Below are positions 26,748 through 35,651 of a DNA stretch of 64,000 bases, one piece after another. Position numbers and translations under genes: made by a program. Every line of letters starts with the position of its first letter. The first letter of the stretch is position 1. The stretch comes from JAANXG01 sp049583715 (lineage in GTDB: Bacteria > Pseudomonadota > Gammaproteobacteria > Arenicellales > JAANXG01), in contig JBAUWJ010000135.1 of the NCBI GenBank assembly GCA_049583715.1, forward strand, positions 1-64,000, read 5' to 3'. A model generated the notes under the pieces. That model was not told the origin of the DNA. It saw only the letters and a list, made by a program, of their open reading frames with translations, and made no database searches.

Positions 26748-26939
26748 GTTCACACTCTCTTTTCAGTGGCTACTTGGTTTGCTTTTCAGACGCATGTTGT
26801 CGCGTCGTGCGATAATGTCGCCGGAAACCGTAAGATCACAGGTGTGACCTGCACGGCGGCGTGTGTCCCCGCTCTCCTTTGTGCCGGTCGCAGACACGAA
26901 CACCCCGAGCGCGAACCGGGACTCCACGCAAGGGAGACG

Positions 26940-27938
26940 ATGACATCGATTGACGACGTCGAGGCAGGCGTGTCGCCGCAACCCGGTCGCGTGGTCCTCC
27001 CGGAGAGCTTCGATGAGCGAATCCTGCGGGCCGCCGAACGTCTTGCCGAGGGCGGGACGATACGGCCGGTGCTGCTTGGTGCGCGGGCGGACCTGGGACG
27101 GGCCGCGAGTGCCATCGGCGTAAGCCTCGACCACGTCGATGTCGTCGATCCCGATGAAGGCGATCTCCTCGACGGGTATGCCGAGGCTTACACACAAGGT
27201 CGTCCCCGCACCAACGCGGGTATGGCACGGCGTTTGCTCAAACGGCCTCTGTATTTCGGCGGCATGATGGTCAAGCTGGGCGATGCCGAGGCCATGCTCG
27301 GGGGCGCCGCGAGCCCCACGCGGCGGGTCATCGAGGCGGGCCTGCTCACCACAGGCCTCGCTGCAGGGATCACGACTCCGTCGAGCTTCTTCCTGATGCT
27401 CGTGCCCGGCTTCCGCGGGCAGGAAACCGCACGACTCATATTCTCGGACTGTGCCGTGAACATCGACCCGAGCGCCGAGGACCTGGCGGCCATCGCCCTG
27501 GCATCGGCCGACACCGCGCGCAGGCTGCTCAACGAGGAACCCCGCGTCGCACTGCTCTCCTTCTCCACGCACGGCAGTGCACACCATCGACTCGCGGATA
27601 AGGTCAGGGAGGCGCTGGCGATCGCCCGGAATCGAGCGCCGGGTCTTGCCATCGACGGTGAGCTCCAGGCCGACGCGGCGCTGATACCACGGATCGCCGC
27701 CCGCAAGGTTTCCGGCGAAAGCCCGGTCGCGGGCCGTGCCAACGTACTGGTGTTCCCCGATCTCAACGCCGGCAACATCGCCTACAAGCTGCTCCAGCAC
27801 CTCGGTGGTGCCACTGCCCTCGGACCCGTGCTCCAGGGCTTCGCCCGCCCTTTGTCCGACTTGTCACGGGGAGCCGATATTGAAGACATCATCGCCACCG
27901 CGCGCATCGTGCTCGCCATGGGGCGCGACACTTCATGA
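26940..27938 (+). CDS. pta: Phosphate acetyltransferase, short form
   Basis: Interconverts acetyl phosphate and acetyl-CoA. It has 332 residues, the catalytic PTA_PTB domain only, without the regulatory N-terminal domains of the long enzyme. Motifs include GRVVLPESFDERILRAAERLAEGG at the start, MMVKLGDAEAMLGGAASPTRRVIEAGL, the SFSTHGSAHH substrate loop, IDGELQADAAL, and VLVFPDLNAGNIAYKLLQ. AAGGGAGACG precedes the ATG at 26940. There is no ackA beside it, which argues against acetate overflow and for use of acetyl phosphate made by Xsc, encoded 6 kb away in the same island. It converges with tauC (60-bp gap). Confidence 0.93.
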   Translation: MTSIDDVEAGVSPQPGRVVLPESFDERILRAAERLAEGGTIRPVLLGARADLGRAASAIGVSLDHVDVVDPDEGDLLDGYAEAYTQGRPRTNAGMARRLLKRPLYFGGMMVKLGDAEAMLGGAASPTRRVIEAGLLTTGLAAGITTPSSFFLMLVPGFRGQETARLIFSDCAVNIDPSAEDLAAIALASADTARRLLNEEPRVALLSFSTHGSAHHRLADKVREALAIARNRAPGLAIDGELQADAALIPRIAARKVSGESPVAGRANVLVFPDLNAGNIAYKLLQHLGGATALGPVLQGFARPLSDLSRGADIEDIIATARIVLAMGRDTS

Positions 27939-27998
27939 GGCTCCGGCGGGATCCGGCAACCGCCAACGAGGTCATCGCTGCCCGATCGACGGATGCGT

Positions 27999-28880
27999 CT
28001 ACACCTTGCCCTTCCAGGGCACGAGTGCGCGCTCGAGGTAGCGCATGAACAGGTCGAACGCGTAGGCGATGGCGCCGATGACGACGATGCCCACGATGAC
28101 CACGTCGGTCACCAGGAAATCCGCGGCCTGCTGAATCATGGCACCCAGGCCACGCTGTGCCGCTACCAGCTCGGCGGCAACCAGGGTGGTCCAGCCGAAG
28201 CCGATGCCGATGCGCATGCCGGTCAGAATCTCGGGCATCGCCCCCTTGACGATGACGTGCCAGATGACCTGCCAGCGGCTCGCCCCCATGGAATAGGCGG
28301 CGTGGATCTGCTCTATCGAGACCGAGCGCACGCCGGCGCGCGTGTTGAGCACCATCGGCGCGAAGATGGCCAGAAAGATGACCCCGATCTTGTTGAGCTC
28401 GCCGATGCCGAACCAGATGATCATCAGCGGCAGATAGGCGAGCGGCGGTATCGGTCGGTAGAACTCGATTATCGGATCGAACATCCCCCGCGCCACGCGG
28501 TTGACACCCATAAGTATGCCGATGGGAATCGCGGTCACGCAGGACAGAAAGAATGCGGAGAACACGCGCACGAAGCTCGCCCAGGTGTGCTGCCACAGCG
28601 TCGCGCCACCGAAGCCCTCGGTGGCAACGTTGACGAGACGATGGAAAATGACGATGGGCGACGGCAGAAAGAGGGGACGGATCAGGTGGAAGACCGCAGT
28701 CGCGAGGTACCAGAGTACGAACAACGTCACGGTGCTGGCCACGCTGATCGCGACGCTGCGGCCCTGCCCGGGTGCTCCGTAGGAGTCGCCCGCCTTCGCG
28801 GGACCCTTGGCAAACAATCCACTCAGAAAGCTGAACAAGGATCCGCTAGGCTTGTCGGCGTTGACGCTGTTGTTGGCCAT
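27999..28880 (-). CDS. tauC: Taurine-type ABC transporter permease
   Basis: A 293-residue inner-membrane permease of the SsuC/TauC family. After a hydrophilic N-terminus of about 45 residues there are six helices. The conserved EAA loop for ATPase contact reads AAYSMGASRWQVIWHVIVKGAMPEI (about residues 195-219), followed by IGFGWTTLVAAELVAAQRGLG. The segment IEFYRPIPPLAYLPLMIIWFGIGE is diagnostic of the nitrate/sulfonate/taurine group. Its first 35 bases overlap tauB, showing coupling. With tauA and tauB it forms the importer of the sulfonate island. Confidence 0.93.
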   Translation of the reverse strand: MANNSVNADKPSGSLFSFLSGLFAKGPAKAGDSYGAPGQGRSVAISVASTVTLFVLWYLATAVFHLIRPLFLPSPIVIFHRLVNVATEGFGGATLWQHTWASFVRVFSAFFLSCVTAIPIGILMGVNRVARGMFDPIIEFYRPIPPLAYLPLMIIWFGIGELNKIGVIFLAIFAPMVLNTRAGVRSVSIEQIHAAYSMGASRWQVIWHVIVKGAMPEILTGMRIGIGFGWTTLVAAELVAAQRGLGAMIQQAADFLVTDVVIVGIVVIGAIAYAFDLFMRYLERALVPWKGKV

Positions 28881-29676
28881 CGCTTTCCCCCGCGGAGCGT
28901 TCGTCGCCGTAGATGATGCTGAGGACGGCTTCCCGCATCTTGATGAATTCCGGACTCGACTTCACCGCGCGCGCATCGCGGCATTCGAAGAAGCGTTGCT
29001 GGAAGTCGAGGTCGTAGCTGTGGGTGATACGCCCGGGGCGCGGCGACATGACGATCAGCCGGGTCGCCATGAACAAAGCCTCCTCGACGCTGTGGGTGAT
29101 GAAGAACACCATCTTCGCCGTCTCACGCCACACGTCGAGCACCAGCTCCTGCATGGATTCGCGGGTCAGCGCATCGAGCGCGCCGAGAGGCTCGTCCATC
29201 AGCAACATCGCCGGGTCGCTCGTGAGCGCACGCGCCATGCCGACCCGTTGTTGCATGCCGCCGGAGAGTTGATAAATGGGATGATGATCGAATCCCTCCA
29301 GGCCGACGAGCGCCAGGTTCTTGGCGGCGATCTCGCGCCGCTTGGCCCTGGCGACGCCCTGCAGCTTCAAACCGAACTCGACGTTCTGGAGCACGTCGAG
29401 CCAGGGCATCAGAGCATGCTTCTGGAACACCACCCCGCGATCGGCGCCGGGGCCCGTAATCATCCGCTCATCGAGCAGGATGCTGCCCTGGCTGGGGGCG
29501 ATGAAGCCCGCCATCAGATTGAGCAAAGTGGTCTTGCCGCAGCCCGACGCACCCAGGGCTACGACGAATTCGCGGTCTTCGATGGAGAGGTTTATTCCCT
29601 CCAGGGCATGAACCTCCTCACCGGGGCGCCGCCCCGGATAAATGACTGCAGCATCTTGGACCCGCAGTGTGGTCAT
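28846..29676 (-). CDS. tauB: Taurine-type ABC transporter ATP-binding protein
   Basis: A 276-residue ABC ATPase. Walker A is GASGCGKTT (about residues 47-55), the Q-loop is VVFQKHALMPWLDV, the signature is QLSGGMQQRVGMARAL, Walker B is LLMDEPLGALDALTR and the switch His is in FFITHSVEEA. These match the NrtD/SsuB/TauB subfamily. The start at 29676 (MTTLRVQDAAV) is chosen; the next upstream start adds 17 residues outside the domain. It lies between tauA (76-bp gap) and tauC (35-base overlap) on the same strand. Acts at the cytoplasmic face of the TauC permease. Confidence 0.93.
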   Translation of the reverse strand: MTTLRVQDAAVIYPGRRPGEEVHALEGINLSIEDREFVVALGASGCGKTTLLNLMAGFIAPSQGSILLDERMITGPGADRGVVFQKHALMPWLDVLQNVEFGLKLQGVARAKRREIAAKNLALVGLEGFDHHPIYQLSGGMQQRVGMARALTSDPAMLLMDEPLGALDALTRESMQELVLDVWRETAKMVFFITHSVEEALFMATRLIVMSPRPGRITHSYDLDFQQRFFECRDARAVKSSPEFIKMREAVLSIIYGDERSAGESDGQQQRQRRQA

Positions 29677-29752
29677 GGCTCGCGCGGCTATGTGGGCGGC
29701 AGGGAGAAGGGAGGGCCCGACCCGCATCGCGGATCGGGCCCAAACAGGTTCC

Positions 29753-30775
29753 CTACTTCATCTTCATGGCCATTTCCACGTATTCCGGATTCACGAACTT
29801 GCTGTAATCAGGCATTACGGCCGGAATCTTCTTCTGGTCCTTCAGGAATTCCGACGTGAGATAGAGAGCCTTCGCGGCACCACTGTCCTTGCCGCCGCCG
29901 AGCCATTTGTTCGAGGCCTCCTCCTTGAGGGTCGGAAAGCTGTACGCCGCCATCGCAGCAGGCACGTCCTTGGGGTCGCCGCCCGTCAACTTCGCGATCG
30001 ACTTCACCATCGGGGAATCCGGCGTCCAGGCTGATGGGTCTTTGCGATAGGCATTGTCTTCGTCGGCGATGATCTTCACGAATTTCGCCATGAAGTCCTT
30101 GTGCGCCTCGCCCCACTTGCGGTCCACGAGGACACCGTCGAAGGTGCACTTGCCCCAGTTGCAAAGCTGCCCGGAGCTGATCAGGACCTTGCCGGTCTGC
30201 TTGATGCGGGAAAGCGCGGGATCCCAGACGAACGCGCCGTCGATGTCACCGCGCTGCCAGGCGGCAGCGATCGCCTGAGGCTGCATGTTCAGGACCGTTA
30301 CCTCGTCCGGTTTGATCCCGAACTGCTCGAGTGCGAACAGGAGCTGGTAGTGACTGGTGGAAACGAACGGCGTAGCCAGCTTCTTCCCCTTCAAATCCTG
30401 CGGAGCTTTGATGCCGGAACCGTTGCGCACGACGAGCTCTTCGGCCGAGGCGATGTCCTCGAGTATCCAGAAAAGCTGCGCATCGATGCCACGGCTCAGG
30501 CCGGCCGCGATCGGGCTGGAGCCCGCGACCGCAATCTGAAGGTCACCGGAAGCCATGGCGTTGATGACCTGCGCCCCCGAGTCGAAGCGACTCCACTTGA
30601 TCTTGTAGCCGGTTTCCTTCTCGAACTTGCCCGCCCCGATGGCGGCCTTCCAGGGATTGAGCATCAATTGATGGGCTATGGCCACCTCCTGCGCCTGACT
30701 CACGCCGATGCTAACGAGCATCAGCGCGAGTGGCAACACGAGAACGCGACCGATGAGAACGACGAACTTCTTCAT
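29753..30775 (-). CDS. tauA: Periplasmic taurine-binding protein of ABC transporter
   Basis: A 340-residue substrate-binding protein of the TauA/SsuA/nitrate-binding group. It has a clear signal peptide (residues 1-28, MKKFVVL through SQAQ). The ligand-pocket segments are typical of TauA: MLNPWKAAIGAGKFEKETG, KWSRFDSGAQVINAMASGD, VAGSSPIAAGLSRGI and ASAEELVVRNGSGI, then WQRGDIDGAFVWDPALSRI. A very strong ribosome site (AAGGAGGATACT) precedes the ATG. It follows the aminotransferase gene by 53 bp and should be the most strongly translated gene of the transporter operon. Confidence 0.93.
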   Translation of the reverse strand: MKKFVVLIGRVLVLPLALMLVSIGVSQAQEVAIAHQLMLNPWKAAIGAGKFEKETGYKIKWSRFDSGAQVINAMASGDLQIAVAGSSPIAAGLSRGIDAQLFWILEDIASAEELVVRNGSGIKAPQDLKGKKLATPFVSTSHYQLLFALEQFGIKPDEVTVLNMQPQAIAAAWQRGDIDGAFVWDPALSRIKQTGKVLISSGQLCNWGKCTFDGVLVDRKWGEAHKDFMAKFVKIIADEDNAYRKDPSAWTPDSPMVKSIAKLTGGDPKDVPAAMAAYSFPTLKEEASNKWLGGGKDSGAAKALYLTSEFLKDQKKIPAVMPDYSKFVNPEYVEMAMKMK

Positions 30776-30828
30776 AGTATCCTCCTTACGGTGGTGTAAC
30801 ACGCTGTCAGTATGAGGCATGGGCCTTA

Positions 30829-32178
30829 TCAGGCACCACTCGCGCGTTTGACGTCGACGGCCTGGGGTGAATACACCTTCAGCACGTCGCGCAGTATAGC
30901 GCAGATTTCCTCGATGTGGCTCTCCTTCGCAACCAGGGGTGGTGCGATGATCCCTGCGTCGCCCGTGGTCTTGATGTGCAAACCGGCTTCGAACAAGCGC
31001 TTTTGCACCTCGAGACCGCGCGCCCCCGGTCGCTCTCCCGGGGCGAGATCGAAGCCGGCGATCATGCCGTAGCCCCGTATGTCCGTGATGACGGGAAGAT
31101 CGCTCAGAGCGAATACGGCTTCGAGAAACTGCGGTGACATGCCGGCGGCGCGATCGAACAGCTCCTCCTGCTCGTAGATATCGAGCGTTGCCAGCGCGGC
31201 AGCGCACGCCACCGGATGCGCCGAGTAGGTATAACCGTGAAAAAGCTCGATCGAATCGGCGGGGGCGGCGCGCATGATCGTGTCGTAAATAGTCCTGCTC
31301 GCCGCTACGGCACCCATGGGTATCGCGCCGTTCGTCATCGCCTTGGCCATCGTGATCATGTCGGGCGTCACGTCGAAGCTCTGCGCTCCGAAGGCCTTGC
31401 CCGTGCGACCGAAACCGCAGATCACTTCATCGAACACCAGAAGAATGCCGTTGGCGTCGCAGATCTCGCGCAAGCGCTGCAGATAGCCCTTCGGGGGCAC
31501 CAGAATACCCGTGGAGCCGGCGATCGGCTCGACGAAGCAGGCGGCGATCGTGTCCGCGCCATACAGGTCGACGATGCGCTTCAGGTCCTCCGCAAGGTCG
31601 GCACCCGCATCCGGTTCGCCTTTGCTGAAGCGGTTCTCAGGCAGCCAGGTATGACGCATGTGCACCACACCCGCGAGGCCGGCACCGAACGCGTCGCGAT
31701 TCTTCATCAAGCCGCTCAAGGAGGTGCCGCCGATGTTGACTCCGTGATAGGCGCGTTCGCGTGACACGAACCGCATACGCTGCCCCTCTCCTCGTGCCCG
31801 GTGATAGGCAAGCGCAATCTTGAGCGCCGTATCCACGGCTTCGGAACCGGAGTTGCCGAAAAAGACATAGTCGAGATCACCGGGGGTGAGCGCGGCGATA
31901 CGCTGTGCGAGCTCGAAGGAGAGGGGTTGCCCCGTCTGGAACGGAGCGCAGTAATCGAGCCCCGAAAGCTGCTTGGCGACCGCGTCCGTGATTTCCCGCC
32001 GGCCGTGCCCCGCAGCGCAGCAAAACAGCCCCGACGATCCGTCGATGATGCGCTTCCCTTGCCGGCTCCAGTAGTGCAGGCCCTCGGCGCGAACGAAAAG
32101 ACGCGGGTGCGCCTTGAAGTCGCGATTCGCGGTGAACGGCATCCAGTGGTGTTCGAGGGACTCCCCAGCAGGTTTCAT
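30829..32178 (-). CDS. Class III aminotransferase, probable taurine:pyruvate (omega-amino acid) aminotransferase
   Basis: A PLP enzyme of 449 residues. The lysine is K279 in ITMAKAMTNGA and the cofactor Asp is D250 in LVFDEVICGFGRTG. The start HHWMPFTANRDFKAHPRLFV and the FCCAAGHGR segment are close to omega-amino acid (beta-alanine):pyruvate aminotransferases. Its position, in a row with tauABC and divergent from tauR-xsc, matches the tpa-tauR-xsc arrangement known from Rhodobacter. I therefore infer that it converts taurine plus pyruvate to sulfoacetaldehyde plus alanine. Sequence alone would favour beta-alanine; hypotaurine or homotaurine are also possible. The ATG at 32178 is chosen because residues before it are unrelated. 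Confidence 0.8.
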   Translation of the reverse strand: MKPAGESLEHHWMPFTANRDFKAHPRLFVRAEGLHYWSRQGKRIIDGSSGLFCCAAGHGRREITDAVAKQLSGLDYCAPFQTGQPLSFELAQRIAALTPGDLDYVFFGNSGSEAVDTALKIALAYHRARGEGQRMRFVSRERAYHGVNIGGTSLSGLMKNRDAFGAGLAGVVHMRHTWLPENRFSKGEPDAGADLAEDLKRIVDLYGADTIAACFVEPIAGSTGILVPPKGYLQRLREICDANGILLVFDEVICGFGRTGKAFGAQSFDVTPDMITMAKAMTNGAIPMGAVAASRTIYDTIMRAAPADSIELFHGYTYSAHPVACAAALATLDIYEQEELFDRAAGMSPQFLEAVFALSDLPVITDIRGYGMIAGFDLAPGERPGARGLEVQKRLFEAGLHIKTTGDAGIIAPPLVAKESHIEEICAILRDVLKVYSPQAVDVKRASGA

Positions 32179-32219
32179 GCAGGCTTTCCGGGTGTCTGAA
32201 CCTGGTACCGGGTTTATGC

Positions 32220-32274
32220 TAGACTGGGGTCGCTGGGCACGGTAGAGCCAGTTACCCACCCCCGATTAGACCAG
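32220..32274. promoter_or_regulatory. Candidate TauR operator region
   Basis: The 99-bp gap between the divergent aminotransferase and tauR genes contains two copies of an octamer in direct orientation, TAGACTGG (32220-32227) and TAGACCAG (32267-32274), the second just before the tauR ATG. MocR-type regulators often bind direct repeats in such divergent gaps. The match to a known TauR site is not checked. Confidence 0.3.
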
Positions 32275-32277
32275 TAG

Positions 32278-33783
32278 ATGCGGGACCAACTCCTTCACCT
32301 GTCTTCGGGCAGCCATGCCAACCTGCAGGGCCAGATTCGCGAGATGCTGGTTTCGGCCATACTCGATGGCCACATCCCGGCCGGTAACGTCCTGCCCTCC
32401 TGCCGCAAGTTGGCCCTGCAGCTCGGAGTAGCGCGCAACACGGTCGTGCTGGCCTACCAGCAGCTCGTGGAAGAGGGCTACCTGATCGCCCGAGAGCGCA
32501 GCGGCTACTACGTCAACAAAGACATTCTTGCCGGCCGCGTCGACCGAGAACAACACGCCGCCGCGCATTGCAAGACCGAGCTGAAGTGGGGCAAGCGGCT
32601 GAAGCTCGAGCCTTCCGCGCAGCGCAACATCGTCAAGCCCCGCGACTGGCAGAAATATCCCTATCCCTTCATCTACGGGCAGTTCGATCCGGCTCTCTTT
32701 CCGGTCTCCGACTGGCGCGAATGTGCGCGGGAAGCGCTCAGCATTGCGGCGATCCGGGAATGGGCGCGCGACAGCGTCGACAGCGACGATCCGCTGCTCA
32801 TCGAGCAGATCCGCACGCGTGTGCTCCCCCGCCGGGGGGTGTGGGCCTCGCCGGAGGAGATACTGGTCACGGTGGGCGCGCAACAAGCGCTCTACATCAT
32901 CGCGAGCCTTCTGATCGACGCGCATACGGTCGTCGGGGTGGAAGAGCCGGGCTACCCGGACGCACGCAACATACTTGCCAGTCGCCGCTGCGCACTGGTG
33001 CCGTTGCCGCTCGATGACATGGGCCTGGTCGTCGACGAACGCCTGCGCGCATGCGAGTACGTCTACGTCACACCGAGCCACCAGTCGCCGACGACCCTGA
33101 CCATGCCGCTGGCCCGGCGCCGGCAGCTCCTGGCACAGGCGGCCGATACCGACCTCGTCGTCATCGAGGACGACTACGAAAGCGAAACCAACTATCTCGG
33201 CGAGCCCACGCTGGCCCTGAAGGGTCTCGATGTCGACGGCCGTGTGATCTACGTGGGCAGCCTTTCCAAGACGCTCGCGCCCGGCCTGCGCCTGGGCTAC
33301 CTGGTGGCGGCGCCGGAGCTCGTGCGCGAGGCGCGCGCCCTGCGCCGGCTGATACTTCGCCACCCCCCCGCCAACAATCAACGCGCGGTGGCGCTGTTTC
33401 TCGCGCGCGGACACCACGACTCGCTGGTGCGCCGGCTGAGCCATGCCTACAAGGACCGCTGGCAGGCGATGGGCGACGCACTTTCGCACTACCTGCCCGA
33501 TTCGGCGCGCGTGCCCACCTTCGGCGGCACGTCCTTCTGGGTCAAGGGTCCCGGGCACCTCGATGCGCGGGAGCTGCAACGCCGAGCGCTCGAGCACGGC
33601 ATCCTTCTGGAAGCGGGTGAGGTGCACTTCATGGCCGAGCACCCCCCGCTGAACTGTTTTCGCTTGGGCTTTTCATCCATAGCCGTCGATCGCATCGAGC
33701 CCGGGGTACGCAAGCTTGCCGCGCTCGTGCACGAGCTCGCGGATGAGAGCCGCCTGCACGCTGGCGCAGACAAAAGCCCGTGA
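32278..33783 (+). CDS. tauR: MocR/GntR-type transcriptional regulator TauR
   Basis: A 501-residue regulator with an N-terminal GntR winged helix (about residues 12-80, LPSCRKLALQLGVARNTVVLAY as the recognition part) and a C-terminal aminotransferase-like domain (about 125-490). The PLP lysine is K331 in VGSLSKTLAPGLRLGY and the cofactor Asp is D298 in VVIEDDYES, so PLP binding should be intact. TauR in Rhodobacter capsulatus activates tpa and xsc when taurine is present. Here the gene sits between the aminotransferase-tauABC operon and xsc, the same setting. No Shine-Dalgarno sequence is visible before the ATG at 32278. Regulation of PdxR-type pyridoxal genes is the alternative, but no pdx genes are near. 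Confidence 0.88.
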   Translation: MRDQLLHLSSGSHANLQGQIREMLVSAILDGHIPAGNVLPSCRKLALQLGVARNTVVLAYQQLVEEGYLIARERSGYYVNKDILAGRVDREQHAAAHCKTELKWGKRLKLEPSAQRNIVKPRDWQKYPYPFIYGQFDPALFPVSDWRECAREALSIAAIREWARDSVDSDDPLLIEQIRTRVLPRRGVWASPEEILVTVGAQQALYIIASLLIDAHTVVGVEEPGYPDARNILASRRCALVPLPLDDMGLVVDERLRACEYVYVTPSHQSPTTLTMPLARRRQLLAQAADTDLVVIEDDYESETNYLGEPTLALKGLDVDGRVIYVGSLSKTLAPGLRLGYLVAAPELVREARALRRLILRHPPANNQRAVALFLARGHHDSLVRRLSHAYKDRWQAMGDALSHYLPDSARVPTFGGTSFWVKGPGHLDARELQRRALEHGILLEAGEVHFMAEHPPLNCFRLGFSSIAVDRIEPGVRKLAALVHELADESRLHAGADKSP

Positions 33784-33885
33784 CTGGCCCTACCCCGCCG
33801 GCGGACCGGAGCCTAGATTAATCAGCGTCGGAGAGCCGCCGGTTGACGTTGGCACAAGTTTAATTGCAGCGGAGGAACCCAAATC

Positions 33886-35640
33886 ATGGCACGCATGACT
33901 CCAAGTGAAGCTTTCGTCGAAACCCTGGCCGCGCACGGCGTAGCGAACGTGTTCGGCATCGTCGGCTCCGCCTACATGGATGCACTCGATCTCTTCCCCG
34001 CGGCCGGCATCCGCTTCATTCCGACCGTCCACGAGCAGGGCGCCGCGCACATGGCGGACGGCTACGCGCGCGTGAGCGGCCGCCACGGGGTATGCATCGG
34101 CCAGAACGGACCCGGCATCACCAATTTCGTCACGGCGATCGCCGCCGCCTACTGGGCGCACAGCCCGGTGCTCGCCGTCACGCCGGAGACCGGCTCCACC
34201 ACCATCGGCCTCGGCGGCTTCCAGGAAACCGAGCAGATGCCGATCTTCTCGAAGATCACCAAGTACCAGGGGCACGTCAACGGCCCCGGCCGCATGGCGG
34301 AGCTCACCGGCCGCTGCCTGGACATGGCGCTCGCCGAGCGCGGACCCACGCAGCTCAATATTCCGCGAGACTTCTTCTACGGCGAGATCGACACTGCCAT
34401 CCCCGAGCCCCGCAATATCGAGCGCGGCGCCGGGGGCGAGCGCAGCCTGTCCGAAGCGGTGGAGCTGCTCGCGAGCGCCCGGTTCCCGGTCATCGTCTCC
34501 GGGGGCGGTGTCATCATGGCCGACGGCATGGCGCAGTGCGTCGCCCTCGCCGAGCGCCTGAGCGCGCCGGTGGTGAACAGCTATCTGCATAACGACTCCT
34601 TCCCGGCAAACCATCCCTTGTGGTGCGGTCCGCTCGGCTACCAGGGCTCGAAGGCGGGCATGAAGCTGATCCAGCAGGCTGATGTGGTGCTCGCGCTCGG
34701 CACGCGCCTGGGACCTTTCGGCACGCTGCCGCAGTACGGCATCGACTACTGGCCGGAGGAGGCGAAAATCATCCAGGTCGATGCCGACCACAAGATGCTC
34801 GGCCTGGTGAAGCCGATCGCGGTCGGCATCTGGGGCGATGCCAAGGCCGCAGCGGCGGCCATCCTCGAACGCCTCGAGGGCAGGCAGCTCGCATGCCGGC
34901 AAAACAAGGACGAGCGCATGGCCGAGATCACACACCGGAAAGAAGCCTGGGAATCGGAGCTCGACGGCTGGACCCAGGAGACTGATGAATGGAGCCGGCA
35001 GGTGAGCCGGGAGGACGCCGGATTCCTGCACCCACGCCAGGTGCTGCGCGAGCTGGAGCAGGCGATGCCGGACGACGCCATGGTCTCGACCGACATCGGC
35101 AACATCTGCTCGGTGTCGAACAGTTATCTGCGCTTCAACCAGCCCAACAGCTTCTTCGCCGCGATGAGCTTCGGCAACTGCGGCTACGCCTTTCCGACGA
35201 TCGTCGGCGCCAAGGTTGCCGCACCCGACCGGCCCGCCGTCGCCTATGTCGGTGACGGTGCCTGGGCCATGAGCATGGGCGAGATCCTCACCTGCGTGCG
35301 CGAGCGCATCCCCGTCACTCCGGTGGTGTTCAACAACAGGCAATGGGGCGCGGAGAAGAAGAACCAGGTGGACTTCTACGCCCGGCGCTTCGAAGGGGTG
35401 AACCTGGAGAATCCGAGCTTTGCACAGATCGGCATCGCGATGGGCGCACAAGGTGTCGTCCTGGACAAGATCGAGGATATCGGCCCTGCACTGCGCAAGG
35501 CCTGCGAGGACCAGCGCGCGGGTAAGACCACGATTCTCGAAGTCATGTGCACCCGTGAGCTCGGCGATCCGTTCCGCCGCGACGCGCTCAAGAAGCCGGT
35601 GCGCCTGCTGGACAAGTACAAGGCTTACACCGTCAACTGA
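33886..35640 (+). CDS. xsc: Sulfoacetaldehyde acetyltransferase
   Basis: A thiamine-diphosphate enzyme of 584 residues that converts sulfoacetaldehyde and phosphate to sulfite and acetyl phosphate. The ThDP pyrimidine domain has the catalytic Glu in VHEQGAAHMADGYAR, and the pyrophosphate domain has GDGAWAMSMGE (Mg/ThDP motif). Xsc-specific blocks are visible: IGLGGFQETEQM, LGYQGSKAGM, LPQYGIDYWPEEAKIIQVD, NRQWGAEKKN and, at the end, ELGDPFRRDALKKPV. These separate it from acetolactate synthase. GGAGGAA lies 8 bases before the ATG at 33886. It follows tauR by 102 bp, and a strong hairpin follows the stop. It is the key desulfonating step of the island. Confidence 0.95.
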   Translation: MARMTPSEAFVETLAAHGVANVFGIVGSAYMDALDLFPAAGIRFIPTVHEQGAAHMADGYARVSGRHGVCIGQNGPGITNFVTAIAAAYWAHSPVLAVTPETGSTTIGLGGFQETEQMPIFSKITKYQGHVNGPGRMAELTGRCLDMALAERGPTQLNIPRDFFYGEIDTAIPEPRNIERGAGGERSLSEAVELLASARFPVIVSGGGVIMADGMAQCVALAERLSAPVVNSYLHNDSFPANHPLWCGPLGYQGSKAGMKLIQQADVVLALGTRLGPFGTLPQYGIDYWPEEAKIIQVDADHKMLGLVKPIAVGIWGDAKAAAAAILERLEGRQLACRQNKDERMAEITHRKEAWESELDGWTQETDEWSRQVSREDAGFLHPRQVLRELEQAMPDDAMVSTDIGNICSVSNSYLRFNQPNSFFAAMSFGNCGYAFPTIVGAKVAAPDRPAVAYVGDGAWAMSMGEILTCVRERIPVTPVVFNNRQWGAEKKNQVDFYARRFEGVNLENPSFAQIGIAMGAQGVVLDKIEDIGPALRKACEDQRAGKTTILEVMCTRELGDPFRRDALKKPVRLLDKYKAYTVN

Positions 35641-35651
35641 CAACGTGGTTC

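Noticed and set aside
33843..33868. TTGGCAC..TTGCA upstream of xsc as a sigma-54 promoter
   Set aside because: The GG and GC doublets are 13 bases apart instead of the required 10, so it does not fit the -24/-12 rule.
33790..35643. A 617-codon minus-strand frame opposite xsc
   Set aside because: It is antisense to xsc and partly to its leader. The residues are His/Asp/Gly-rich without a recognisable fold.
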